DNA of 64,000 nucleotides from Carallia brachiata (GCA_021464245.1 JADCRB010000019.1:868001-932000); one strand, 5' to 3'; positions 10,714-22,187 are shown, counted from the first letter of the stretch. Numbers and translations are program-made. The notes: generated by a model from the sequence alone, not told the origin.

Positions 10714-11636
10714 TGCGTTTGGTACACAGATTGTATAGTGTGATTTATGATAATATAAGCTAATATAGTATAACATAAGTTAGATTATTAGCGTATATTA
10801 TGTTTAGATGTCAACAAATAGTATAAAATAATTATCCTATTTAATATTTAGATCATATGAGATAAAATAATATAGTATATCAAAATTATTTTTTTACCCT
10901 TAAAGATATTTGATTTACATTCACTATTAATTTTAATATTTTTAATAAAAACATTAAGATTAAGTAATGAAATTAAAATTTATTTTACATGTTATTATAT
11001 ATTATATTGTTTACAATTTTTTAATTTCTGTAAAAAATATTTTTTAAAATTAAGTATTAATTTTATTTATACAAATAAATTTTAAAATATTAAAAAAAGA
11101 TTAATATTTTTTTAATTTTTGAGGAAAAATTAAATAAATTTTAAGAGATAAATTTTCAAATTTATATGAAAAAAAGAAAGAATGAGCACGAAAGAGAGAG
11201 AGAGAGAGTGAGGAGAGAGAAAGGAAGGGAGGAAAGAGAAGGGAGGGGAGAGAAAGGGTAGAGAGAGAGATGAGGAGTGAGAGAGAAGAGGGAGGAGAGA
11301 GAAAGGAAAGAGAAGAAGAGGAGTGAGAGAGAGAAGGGAAGAGAGAGAAGATGAGAGAGAAATGAATGTTTTAAATTTTATATTAATTTTTTAAAAATAT
11401 TTAAAATTTATTTTAATTAAGAGGATATTTTAATAAATATAAAATTTATTAACACTAATCCATAATGTGAGATAATTAGTTTATAAGAAGTTAAAGGGAT
11501 AATACTATCGCATATTCATAAAATAGTAAATTCACACTAACTTATCTTATACTTATTTTATTAACCAACTAAATATGAATTAAGGTAGAATAGTTGACCA
11601 CTAATCTATTATATCCTATCTTATTTTATGGAACAA
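10714..11636 (+). mobile_element. MITE-like element candidate
   Basis: The left end TGCGTTTGGTACACAG and the inverted right end TGCATTTGTTCCATAA are imperfect inverted repeats. Short TTATA stretches lie outside both ends. No ORF inside. I see no second copy in the window, so this is tentative. Confidence 0.35.
11171..11362 (+). repeat. GA-rich simple repeat tract
   Basis: About 190 bp made almost only of A and G on the plus strand (GAGAGAGAG, GGAAGGGAGG, GAAGAGG), interrupted by a few T. Homopurine tracts of this length can form triplex DNA and, in plants, bind GAGA-type BPC factors; both are inferences. Confidence 0.85.
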
Positions 11637-13668
11637 ATGCACCCTTATATCCTCTATTTTACAAATAAATAACAACAATACCCTTGATCAGCAAAATTAA
11701 ACACTCCTTAATTATTTGCTGCTTAATCAGTAAAAATGCTGATTAAATATAACCAAATACCCCCTAAATTAATTGCTGAGCAACAATAGTAAAAAGTTTA
11801 ATCAAAAATTTTTATACTTTATTTTTCACAAATAAACAGCAACAATATCCTTAATAAACAAAACTAAACACCCTCTAAATTAATTGCCGCTTGCAAAGAA
11901 AAGAAGTTAAAGAACGGATACAACGTTGGCGAGGACTTGTTGGGGTATTGTAATCGTAGAATAATGTTTTGATGTGAGTGTAGGCCGCGTGGATGATGCC
12001 TTCTCATACTAGACTAAACGGCAGCCGCGCGCTACCTCCAAATTTTTAATGCCCCGTCTCCAATGCCTTGTTTGGAAAAAAAAAAAAAAAAGAGAGAGAA
12101 GAATATAAGAGGAATAAATATTAAAAGAAAATAAAATATTCTATTATTCTTGTATTTAAATGAGTGTAATATTAAAAAAAATAAAATATTTATGTTTGGG
12201 ACTGAGTGAAAGGTAAAAAAAAATAATAATAATAAGTGTTCCTAAAAAATTTTATCCCTAAAATATAAAAATTAGAAAATAAAAGTAGTTATAAAAAAGT
12301 AAGTTTAATTTAAAAAAAAGGGCGCGCCTCACATTTTTTTTCTTTTCTCGTCTCTTCCCAAACAACTCACTATACCCCTTTCTACCACAATTTCCTCTCT
12401 TTTGAAGTAATTCCTTGCTTCCAAATAAGGGTAAATTGCAAACTGCAAACTAAGGAATTGTACAAAATTACACAATACAAAACAGGGAATATGCCTAATC
12501 TTCGTATTTAAAAAATTAAAAGACCTGTTAATGAGGACAAAGATTAATAGGGGTATTACAGCAAGTATCGAAAATGATGATGAATAGCAGATCGATAATT
12601 ACTTTGACAATTAGGACTCAGACCACAATGCTTGGGTGTCTTTATAGTTAAGAAAATATCAGCAAAATTATGAAATGCTCGACAAACAATGGAGGCAACT
12701 TATCTATGGGAGATAAATAAATCTTCAGAATCTATAAAAATAATGGACAAATTGGTACGTGAAGGAGCACATATCAAAGCACCTATCAAAGTGACATCGC
12801 TTTATGAAATTTTTTTTATTATTTATATTCATGTTTGAAACTTTATTAAAGTTGTTTGAAACATTATAAACTTTATTAAATCGGTAAAAAAAAAAAAAAA
12901 GAAACTTTATTAAAGTTGTTTGTCGTGTCTTAAAAGTTTTGTAAGAGTTCTTTATCGTTGATAATGATAATGTTTTGTAAAAATCAAAAAGCATTAGACA
13001 AGTTGGCTATAAAAAAGAGAAAAGAAGTAGAAGAGTGCAGAACTTCAAAATCCCTCGAAAAAATCCCTCTCCAAGCCAACCAATCTTTTGTGTTGATGTT
13101 CTTCAAAATTTCTTGTAAATTTTCTTAATAAAGTTTATGTTTTATATATTTTGTTTATCGCTTTAATATTATGAATTTTATCAGTTAATTATGGATGGTA
13201 CAAGTAGTTTTGATCTCTATGCAAATATTTTTAGTTATTCAACAGAGATTGATAAACTTTTTCTTTGCATTTTAGAATTTTTATATTAGGTAAATGAGGT
13301 GATCAATATGTGATTGTGGGCTTATCAATTGATGTGGGCTTATCCTTGAGAGACAGAGTTTCTCAGATGGTTATTATATGCAAATGAGGTGATCAAGATA
13401 TGATTGTTATAGTTGAGGTCCCCTTGCTTAGACCCACTTCGACCAAGATTGAGATTCTAGTATTAATCATCAATTTTTCAGTCAAGAAAGCAATAGGTGG
13501 ATTTATAATCATCTAACATTGGCACAAATCTTGGAGGAAACCCTTCAGTATTTAATTCATTTTTGAGGTCTTAAATTCACTTTTTAATAGATAAAAAGAA
13601 AGTCTAGCACTTGCACGTTGCATTGATCTTTACAGTGTTTTAAGATTGGACCAACTTGCTGCATTTCT

Positions 13669-14177
13669 TGTAAGACAAATAATATCTCACATGATAATTG
13701 AGAACATTTTATCAAATAATAATTTATTTGATAAAATTAAAGATGATTTAATAAACAATTTAAATGCTAAAATCTTATTAGTTAACGAAGAAACATAACT
13801 TTTAATAAAACTCTTCATTAGTAAAGAGATACAACTCTTTTTACAATCTTAATGAGAGACTTAATTCTATAAATAGGAGTTTGTTCTCTCTCTGCCTCTA
13901 TAAATAAGAGTTTGTTCTCTCTCTGCCTCTTAACCAATAATAATGCTAACAGAAACAAAACTTATAGAATGCATAGTTCCATTATCACATAAGAGGTTGA
14001 GGGAGAGAAATCATAATCTTTTAGTATTCTGCATTAAAGTTTGAATTAGTTTCATATGAATTAAGCTACGTTTCTCTTTTGAATTATGTGTGAAAAATAT
14101 GAAGTTCTAAAATCTGTTATTAAGTTGTTTTGTGCCTAATTGTTGATGCATAAATATAATTGCAATTATGTATTACA
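13669..14177 (+). repeat. left LTR of the Copia-like element
   Basis: TG...CA bounded. It contains a 31-bp internal tandem duplication (about 13876-13937) of the segment around ATAAATAGGAGTTTGTTCTC, including its TATA-like TATAAATA, which the right LTR lacks. Confidence 0.82.
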
Positions 14178-14179
14178 TG

Positions 14180-14190
14180 TGGTAACAGAG
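14180..14190 (+). other. primer-binding site, initiator-Met type
   Basis: TGGTAACAGAG differs by one base from the TGGTATCAGAG site used by many plant Copia elements, and lies two bases after the LTR end. Confidence 0.65.
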
Positions 14191-14606
14191 TAAGGTTTAA
14201 GAACTTGCGTTTTTCTGTTAAAGATTAATAGTTTCTTTGGTGTGTGTTTTCTATTATAATTTGAAACATGTAATTTTGTATCCCAAATTCTTTTTACCGC
14301 TCATGATTTTGGGATACCAAGGAATTATAAATTTTATGGTCTCGGTTTAAAGGAAAAAGGTGTTTGGAGTCTTCCGTTAGGCTAAAAGGTTCGGCAGTGG
14401 TTCTCTTAAAGCAATTTAGTGTCATAAAATTGTGATCCTGTGGAATTGAGTGGGAAAGGGATCAGAAACTGCCTAGATCAACAATGTTAATTGTTTTTTT
14501 TTTTTTTTTTATGGTCTTATAATAGCATTCGGTTTAAAGTTTTATGCCATAACCCAATAAAGAATTGGAAATTCCCTCTTAAGGATAGATAGAGGGCACT
14601 TAAAGC

Positions 14607-15103
14607 GGGATATCAATGTTTTTAATTCTAAACCTTTAAGTTTTTTTATATCTGAATTCTAAACTTTTTTGATATTTCATTTGAATTTTAAACCTTTTGA
14701 TTCATACTACATCAGTCTTTTAAGTTACAAAAAGTGATCAATCGATTAATAAATGAGTTTAACTTAATAAAAATAATTTAAAAAATATTAAATATATGAA
14801 TTTAATATTTTTTTTATCAACAAAATATTCACATTAAATATTTTTTTAATCAACAATTATACGAATTAAATATATAACATGCATATTTTTAATAGAAAAG
14901 ACATTCATTTCATATATTTAATTTTTTTAAATAATTTTTTGTAAAGTTAAAATCATTTTTTAATAGATTGATTACTTTTGGTAAATAGAGAGACTGATTT
15001 AGTAGAAACTCAAAAAGTTTAAAATTCAAATGAAATATCAAAAAAATTTAGGATTCAAACGTACAAAAATTTAAAAATTTAAAATTAAAAATATTAGTAT
15101 CTC
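14607..15103 (+). mobile_element. foldback MITE family A, copy 1 (inside the LTR element)
   Basis: About 497 bp with long terminal inverted repeats: the left arm (GGGATATCAATGTTTTTAAT...) and the inverted right arm (GAGATACTAATATTTTTAAT...) pair over roughly 100 bases. Two relatives occur at 33139-33608 and 60589-61083. No coding capacity. No clear target duplication. Confidence 0.8.
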
Positions 15104-16297
15104 TAACAAAAGCAGGTGATAAAATGTGACCATGACCTTGATAAAAGGTGGGGTGCCACATAACGGCCAAAGCAACAGTTGGTGTTTGATTCTTTGTTTT
15201 CAAACCAAGCACGCATAAAAGGGTCAAAAGCACAAAATTTACTTAAAGTAAGGGTTGCTTTGTGACCTTCTATACCCAACGCCGACTAAAGGCCACATTT
15301 GATTGTTATTTTGCAGTGCTATGCATAGAACTGGTTTTACTTTTCATTAAAAAAAAAATGTTGGTCCAATAATAGGAGGCTTTAGCCATTAAAACATGAT
15401 GAGGGAAATAAATATTTTCTTGTCCGATAGAGGCATACTGACAAAAGTAATTAAGGGATGTAACCAACGTATTTTTCAACCAAACCAAATACCTTTTGGT
15501 TATTACGGTGACAAACAATATTACTTGGACCTTAAGATCCGTCACATAAAGCATAGTGACTAGTGGGATTTAAACCCATAAAGGGGTAACACGTTAAGGA
15601 TGAGAACGGTTAATTATGGATACACCCGTTGTATATCCAACTTTAAAGGATTTAAAATCAATTACCAAGTAACCGCTGTGTGTACTTTGCGTTCCTACAC
15701 CCAATGGTCACAATTGTTTTAATTAAGACAAGAGCAAAGCATTAAACGTTAAGGAAAAGACACGGGCCATGAAGATTTCCATTTCTCAATTTGGAAGGTT
15801 GAAAGGCGTGTCTCTTAGGGTATCAAACAAATGTTCTCCATTGAATCAAAAGGCAAATCCATGGAGTTTGTTTGTTGAAAGACTTTCAGTTTCTTTTCTC
15901 TTTTACCTTTGCTTGGAGGCATTAGAAATGGTGGGGGAGACAACAAGATGTTCTTATTGTGGCCACAATGGCTATAAATAAGGAACATTGAATGGCATTG
16001 GCAAAACGTTGGACAAACTCTCAATGGTGAAGCAACCCATAAAGGGTTCTGTCTTCGGAAAAATTTGGGGCCTTTGTGCCGAGAGACAGAAATAAGGAAC
16101 CGGTAGACAAAGGTGCAATAAACAAAAAAAAAAAAAAAAATTGTTGTAAAAGGTCAAAGCCGTTGCAATTACTTTGTCTTAACTTGTAAACGACAGGCTT
16201 TTTACAATTGCTTATAGTGGTCATTGGTTTCTATATAACAAACTTTGGTCACAAGGATCTCGAAATAATTGAAGTGACTGAATTAAAATGTTTTAAT

Positions 16298-16298
<1 letters not shown>

Positions 16299-16331
<33 letters not shown>
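16299..16331 (+). repeat. AT/AC compound microsatellite
   Basis: A run of AT dinucleotides followed directly by AC dinucleotides (ATATAT...ACACAC). Confidence 0.9.
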
Positions 16332-17334
16332 ACAAAGTGACCAAATTAAAATGTTTAAGAATATATATATGTTATGGTTATAATTTGGTTATCATCAATA
16401 TGACTAAATTAAAATATTTTAATGATGTGCATGAATTATTATTATAATTTCTTAGTCACCAAATGGGCAAATTAGTATGTTGAAAGATATGCACAAAAAT
16501 AGTCATTTATTCATGATATTAAAGAAATACCTATGAAAGAAGGTAATCAGATAAACTGATGTTATTAATTATTAGAACTTCAAAATTTATCCAAAGATAA
16601 ATTATTATTTTATGATTAATAACATAATTGAGATATATTAAATTTTTAATTAAGTATATTTGTATATTCAAAGATATTCAATTTATTTGATTAAAAATAT
16701 TTAATTACTGATTAAAGATAATATGAGGTATTTAATTATGATAGTGTATAACAGTATTTTCTAAAGGAAGACTCTTACATAATCTAATTATTTTATGATT
16801 GAATCTGTTTTATAATCAATAATGAGTGTTATGATTATGCAAATTTTAATTCAATCTCATATCTTTTGGATTTAAGCAAAAAAACAACATTAATTGGTGT
16901 ACATACCTAAAGATGAGTGAGCACAAGCTAATAGAATGATCGCATATTCAGATTTAAATTGCATTGAATGTTAAATAACATAAAGTCCACATTTGATTAT
17001 GTGTTCCTATAAAAAAAGGATTATTATCATGGAAATAAATGAAAAGTTATTTATAATTGTTTCATCTATTATTGAAATAAAGTTTATGACATGATTTAAA
17101 GTTATAATTCATATATTATGACTGTAGAAATTTATTTCAGGACTTGGAATAGTCAACAAGTATTGTCAAATCGTTGAAAACTTATTGTGATAATTTTATA
17201 GTAATTTTCTTCTTTAAAAAGGACAAATATTTGAGGGTGCTAACTTATAATCTTATCGTTAAAAGAGAAGTTTAAAAATAAAGTGTGTCAATTAATTGCA
17301 TAGCACCAATCTTATGATAATAGATCCTTAACTC

Positions 17335-17466
17335 TAAAGATTACGACCCAATAGTTAGAGTTTAGGACTTATGTTTTAGAGGTTTTGGGTTCAAATTCTG
17401 AGAAGGGAGATGTGAGATTTATGCGAGGGGAGAATTACTCTCATAGGCCAAAAAAAAAAAAAAAGT
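17335..17466 (+). mobile_element. SINE candidate
   Basis: An A-box-like stretch (about 17352-17364) and a B-box-like GGGTTCAAATTCT (about 17387-17399), followed by a purine-rich body and an A-run at 17450-17464. A related half (GTGAGATTTACGAGAG) occurs without boxes near 39628. No target duplication seen. Confidence 0.4.
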
Positions 17467-17885
17467 ATTACGGCTCAAAATATTTAAAAAACATATTAAA
17501 AAAATAGGCATTATCAGACGACATAAGTAAGTTTATACTTTTGACACTCTAAGCTCACTTACATATGTTTATGATATTTTATATCTTTTATTGGTATACA
17601 TAATTGATAATATTGATAGAAATAGTCTTATAATAAAACAATAAAGTAGACCATTATCGTTGTCTTCATTAAAGATCATGTTGAGTTGATAGCTAATGTT
17701 ATGGTACATAGGAGAAACTGTATTGAGGTAATGACATACAATTGCTATGACCTTTATTAATGTTCTAACTTAATAATGATATGATGTTTTAACAAATGTA
17801 TGAAAGGTTTAAGTATAATATTTCTGCACATTATTCTCTTCTTACTAAATCATTAAAGTAGTATCATATGTGCCAAGTGGGAGAA

Positions 17886-18384
17886 TGTAAGACAAAAAAT
17901 GCCCCATATAATACTTAAGGACATTTTATCAAATAATAATTTATTTGATAAAATTATACATGATTTAATAAATAATTTAAATGTTAAAATTTTATTGATT
18001 AATGAAGAAACACCACTCTTACTGAAACTCTTCATTTGTGAAGAGACACAACTTTTTTAAAGTCTTGATAGGAGAGTTAATTATATAAATAGTAGTTTGG
18101 TCATCTTTTTGCCTCTTAACCAGCAATAACGGTTATAGAAACAAAACTTACAGAATGCATAGTTTCATCATCATGTAAGATGTCGAGGGAGAGAATTACA
18201 ATCTATTAGTAGTTCGCATCAAAATTTGAATAAGTTCATGTGAATTAAGGTACGTTTGTTCATATGAATTAAGGTACATTTCTGTTTCCAATTATGTGTG
18301 AAAAATATGAAGTTCTAAAATTCGTTATTAAGTTATTTTATATTAGTTGTTAATGCATAAATATAATTGCAGTTATTTCTTACA
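17886..18384 (+). repeat. right LTR of the Copia-like element
   Basis: Homologous to 13669-14177 along its length with many substitutions. It has its own small tandem duplication (ATGAATTAAGGTAC, about 18237-18280), different from that in the left LTR, so the two evolved apart for a long time. Confidence 0.82.
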
Positions 18385-19282
18385 ATTCTATGCTTGGAAA
18401 TATAGAACTTGTGGAGCGATTTTGTTTTTGAGCACAAAGCCCCATCGCGGAGATCAAGAGCACCATGCAATGACGTTTGCACATGTATTGGCTCCCCACA
18501 ACCTATTTCTCCTGTTTTAGAAGTACAACTAAAGTGGACTCGCCCCGAGGCAGGAGTCCTCAATTGCGATGCCTCCTACCATCACACCACTAGCGTTGTG
18601 AGCTGTGCAGCAATTTGTCAAGATCACGAGGGTGAATAGTGCTAGGAACAACCAAGAAATGTGATGCAAGATCCTCTCTAGTGGCAAAAGCCACGGCAGT
18701 TCGGAACACAGCTTTTTTGGAATAATATAGGCGCCAACAAGACAACAATTGAGACGGACTCCAAAGCGGCAATAGACAGTTTGCAAGCAGACCAGACAAC
18801 TGGCCTTAGGAGATTGCTCCATCCTACACGACATATCCTCTATCCTTACTCCTTTAACCAATTGTTTTTGTTTCTATGGCAGCAGATTGGATTGCATCAT
18901 AGTTTAGGTAAGGTATTTGCCCTCCAAACTGGGTATGAAACCCTCCAGATAGCCTCTTTAACATCTTATGTAAGGATTCCACCAAAGTTTCAATGAATTC
19001 TACAATTTGATGTCAAAAAAAAAAAAAAAAAACAGATTGGACCATCTTGGGCCCCTACAATTGCGTTAGGCTCTAATGACCATATACATGTCGAAATGAT
19101 ATACCAATTTTAGTCTCTTGTCCAACCCTAATCTTTGCTTTTAAAAAATTAAATGAGCGATTTCATCTGAAAAAAAGAAAAAAAAAGACTAATTTCAAAA
19201 CTCATAACTAATTTTAACTAACTCATATACATTAATTAGATGTTTGTTCACCATTTTTTACTTGAGAATGAGTGATTCCTAT

Positions 19283-20095
19283 TGTAACGGGTAAATTTCA
19301 AGCTTATAACAGTCACACTCGAAAATACAAAAATAAATTACAAATAAAAATTTAAAATAAAAGAAAATTTTTGTGGGTCGCTCTTCGTATATCCTCCGAT
19401 TAGTGTTCGTTTTTTTTTTTACTCCGTTAAGGGCTGCACGAGCTTGATCTTGACAGAAATAATTTCCACAGCTTTATCTTGCACTAGGTAGACTGAAACT
19501 GGATCTGATTTAGACGTTTAGACTACGATTAAAAACCGCATATATCTGATCTAAGCTGATCTGGCTTAATTTCACCGAGGGTCGAAGAGACTTGTTCTTG
19601 AATGAGTTACCTGAATTTTGCTGAGGGTCGTATGAGACTTGATCCCAGCCGGATTTGCAATATTTTGATATTTTCAAATATATATTCTCATAAATTCAGA
19701 TCTACAGTGATCAGAGAATATAAACCCAAAAATAACTTTAGAAATGGAAATAACAAATTTTTTGGGACTTACCCCTGAAATATCTCTCAAAAAGGAGTTA
19801 GGAGAGTATACTGCAGAGTAAAAACACGTAAGAAAAAGAGATATTTTTTTAAGGGATTTTCAAAAAAAAATTTTCCTCAACTTCTCTATATTTTTCTGTT
19901 TACAGATTTGCTGAACATATTTTTGAACTAAGGTTAGAGGGTCATTTTATAGGCCCTCCAGAGAGGTCTGTGCCACCAACCCGTGATTTGAGCCACCAAT
20001 ATTGAATTCAAGATTGGCGGCAGCTGCCAATCTTGAATTCAAGGTTGGTGGCTGCCAAATCTTTTTTTTTATTTAATAAACAAAATACGTTTACA
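19283..20095 (-). repeat. LTR copy 1 of the TRIM-like array
   Basis: 813 bp. On the plus strand it runs from TGTAACGGG to CGTTTACA. Contains a 61-bp near-palindrome at 19992-20052 built on TTGAATTCAA, and a TATA box (CTATAAAAT on the minus strand). Confidence 0.75.
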
Positions 20096-20309
20096 AGTGC
20101 CCCCACTTTAGGGGTCGGTAAGGAAGAATTTATCTTTTTTTTCTTTTTCTTTTTTTCGTTTTTCTTTCTTGGTTCATCTTTTTTCCTTTTTTTTCCTTTT
20201 CTTTTCTTTTTTTCTTTTTTCTTTTCTCGCTGCTTCTTTTTTCTTTTTTTTTTTTTTTAAGGAACAAGAGATGGGAGGTGAAGATGTCCCACCGAGCGTG
20301 CAAAAAATT
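20096..20309 (-). other. internal segment 1 of the TRIM-like array
   Basis: 214 bp between two LTRs. Primer-site-like sequence next to 20309, polypurine tract next to 20096 on the minus strand, and between them about 130 bp of nearly pure pyrimidine on the plus strand. The apparent Phe-rich ORF here is an artefact of that tract. Confidence 0.65.
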
Positions 20310-21172
20310 TGTAACGGGTAAATTTCGAACCTATAATAGTTAAACTCAAAAATACAAAAATAAATTACAAATAAAAATTTAAAATTAAAAAAATTTACGT
20401 GGGGTCGCTCTTCGTAGATCCTCCGATTAGTGTTCTTTTTTTTTTACTCCGTCAAGGGCTGCACGAGCTTGATCTTGACAGAAATAATTTCCACAGCTTT
20501 ATCTTGAACTGAATAGATTGAAATTAGATTTGATTTGGACGTTTAGACTACGGTTAAGAACGACAGAGATCTGATCTGAACCGATCTGGTTAAATTTCAC
20601 CGAGAGTCGAAAGGACTTGTTCTCAGATGAGTTGTCTGGATTTTGCTGAGGGCCGTATGATACTTGATCACAGCCGGATTTGCAATATTTTGATATTTTT
20701 AGATCTATATTCTCATAAATTTAGATTTAGAGCAAGTAGAGAATATAAATCCAAAAATAACTTCAGAAATGGAAACAGCAAATTTTTTGGGGCTTACCCC
20801 TGAAATATCTCTCAAAAAGGAGTTAGGAGAGTATACTGCTGAGTAAAAGCACGTAAGAAAAGGAGAAATTTTCTTACGAAATTTTCAAAATTTTCTTTTC
20901 CTCTCAAATTTTCTATATTTTTCTGTTTACAGATTTGCTTAATATATTTTTGAACTGAGGCTGAAGGGCCTTTTTATAAGCTCTCCAGAGAGGACTGTGC
21001 CACCAACCTAAAGGGTTGGTGGCTGTGATTTGAGCCACCAATCTTGAATTCAAGATTGGCGGCAGTTGCCAATCTCGAATTCAAGATTGGCGGCAGCTGC
21101 CAATCTTGAATTCAAGGTTGGTGGCTGCCAAACCTTTTTTTTTTTTTATTTAATCAAGAAAATACATTTACA
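20310..21172 (-). repeat. LTR copy 2 of the TRIM-like array
   Basis: 863 bp, longer than its neighbours because the hairpin block (21033-21125) has an extra unit: three TTGAATTCAA-type cores (one mutated to CTCGAATTCAA) instead of two. TATA box CTTATAAAAAGG on the minus strand. Confidence 0.75.
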
Positions 21173-21354
21173 AATGCCCCCACTTCAGGAGTCGGTAAGG
21201 AAGAAATTTGGCTTTTTTTCTTTTTTCTTTTTCTTTTTTCTTTTTCTTTTTTTCTTTTTCCTTTCTCGGTTCTTCTTTTTTCTCTTTTTTCTTTTTATTT
21301 TTTAAGGAATAAGAGATGAGAGGTGAAGATGTCCTACCGAGCGTACCAAAAATT
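21173..21354 (-). other. internal segment 2 of the TRIM-like array
   Basis: 182 bp, same layout as internal segment 1 with a shorter pyrimidine tract. Ends in the primer-site-like sequence next to the LTR at 21355. Confidence 0.65.
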
Positions 21355-22187
21355 TGTAACGGGTAAATTTCGAGCTTGTAATAGTTAAACTCGAAAATAC
21401 AAAAAAAAATTACAAATAAAAATGTAAAATAAAAGAAAATTTATGTGGGGTCGCTCTTTGTAGATCCTCCGATTAGTGTTCCTTTTTTTTTTTACTCCAT
21501 CAAGGGCTGCACGAGCTTAATTTTGACAGAAATAATTTTCACAGCTTTATCTTGAACTGGGTAGACTAAAACTGAATCTGATGTGGACGTTTAGACTACG
21601 GTTAAGAACCGCAGAGATCTGATCTGAGCCGATCTGGCTTAATTTCACCAAGGGTCGAAGGGACTTGTTCTCGGATGAGCTGCCTGAATTTTGCTGAGGG
21701 ACATATGAGGTTTGATTCCAGCCGGATTTGCAATATTTTGATATTTTCAGATATATATTCTCATAAATTTATATTTAGAGCGATCAAATAATATAAACCT
21801 AAAAATAACTTTAGAAATGGAAACAGCAAATTTTTTAAGATTTACCCCTGAAATATCTCTTAAAAATGAGTTAGAATAGTATACTGCATAGTAAAAACAC
21901 GTAAGAAAAGGATAAATCTTCTTGAGAGATTTTCAAAATTTTCTTTTTCTCTCAAATTCTCTGTATTTTTTTATTTACAAATTTGGTTAATATATTTTTG
22001 AACTGAAACTGGAGGGCCTTTTTATAGGCCCTTCAGAGAGGACTGTGCCACCAACCCTTTGGATTGGTGACCGTGATTTGAGCCACCAATTTTGAATTCA
22101 AGATTGGCGGCAGCTGCCAATCTTGAATTCAAGGTTGGTGGCTACCAAACCTTTTTTTTTTTATTTAATAAACAAAACACGTTTACA
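21355..22187 (-). repeat. LTR copy 3 of the TRIM-like array
   Basis: 833 bp, the 5'-most LTR in the minus-strand sense. Hairpin block at 22082-22142 with two TTGAATTCAA cores; TATA box at 22018-22027. No polypurine tract beyond 22187, so this is the outer edge of the array. Confidence 0.75.

Larger units (their letters stand above)
10024..13642. other. AT-rich intergenic region
   Basis: No gene recognised. Contents: a MITE candidate (10714-11636) that includes a purine-rich tract, several A-runs (12069, 12886), and unassigned AT-rich sequence. A patch at 11937-12060 is less AT-rich but has no ORF of note. Confidence 0.5.
15104..17885. other. interior of the decayed LTR element
   Basis: No intact coding sequence. 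It holds an AT/AC microsatellite (16299-16331), three loose repeats of a motif around GACTAAATTAAAATRTTTTAA (16270-16430), a SINE candidate ending in an A-run near 17464, and a weak RNase H-like remnant near 17645-17700. The rest is unassigned. Confidence 0.5.
13669..18384 (+). mobile_element. decayed Copia-like LTR retrotransposon
   Basis: Two direct LTRs, 13669-14177 (509 bp) and 17886-18384 (499 bp), both start TGTAAGACAA and end TTACA/CTTACA. Next to the left LTR is TGGTAACAGAG (14180-14190), close to the initiator-Met tRNA primer site of plant Copia elements (TGGTATCAGAG). Before the right LTR is a purine tract (AAGTGGGAGAA). Target duplications are TTTCT and ATTCT (4 of 5). The 3.7-kb interior has no intact gag or pol; only a weak RNase H end-like stretch (about 17645-17700) remains. 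The LTRs have many differences and private small duplications, so the insertion is old. Confidence 0.82.
13643..19049 (+). mobile_element. 5'-truncated LINE split by an LTR retrotransposon
   Basis: The sequence AGATTGGACCAACTTG at 13643-13658 and AGATTGGACCATCTTG at 19034-19049 match at 15 of 16 bases and look like LINE target duplications. LINE sequence starts at 13659, is interrupted at 13669 by the LTR element, resumes at about 18390 and ends in an A-run (about 19017-19033). The reading around 18385-18640 matches the LINE RNase H start (FYAWK..., KWTRPEAGVLNCDASY), and 18880-18990 the end of the domain, now with stops. The 3' end GATGTC-poly(A) resembles the ATGTC-poly(A) end of the full LINE at 47.9 kb. 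Confidence 0.7.
19283..22187 (-). mobile_element. tandem TRIM-like array: LTR-int-LTR-int-LTR
   Basis: Three direct copies of an 813-863 bp LTR (19283-20095, 20310-21172, 21355-22187) are joined by two internal segments of 214 and 182 bp. Read on the minus strand, each LTR starts TGTAAA and ends CCGTTACA. It is followed by a primer-site-like TTGGTACGCTCGGTAGGAC (or TTTGCACGCTCGGTGGGAC), a long purine-rich tract and a polypurine tract (AAGTGGGGGCAC), then the next LTR. There is no room for gag or pol. Each LTR has a TATA box on the minus strand (about 19945-19953, 20971-20980, 22018-22027) and a GAATTC-centred hairpin upstream of it. The structure fits a non-autonomous element amplified by recombination between LTRs. 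No convincing target duplication flanks the array (CCTAT left, ACCAT right). Confidence 0.7.

Noticed and set aside
20033..21305. Phe-rich ORFs at 20.0-20.3 and 21.1-21.3 kb
   Set aside because: They are translations of the C/T-only tracts inside the TRIM-like internal segments.
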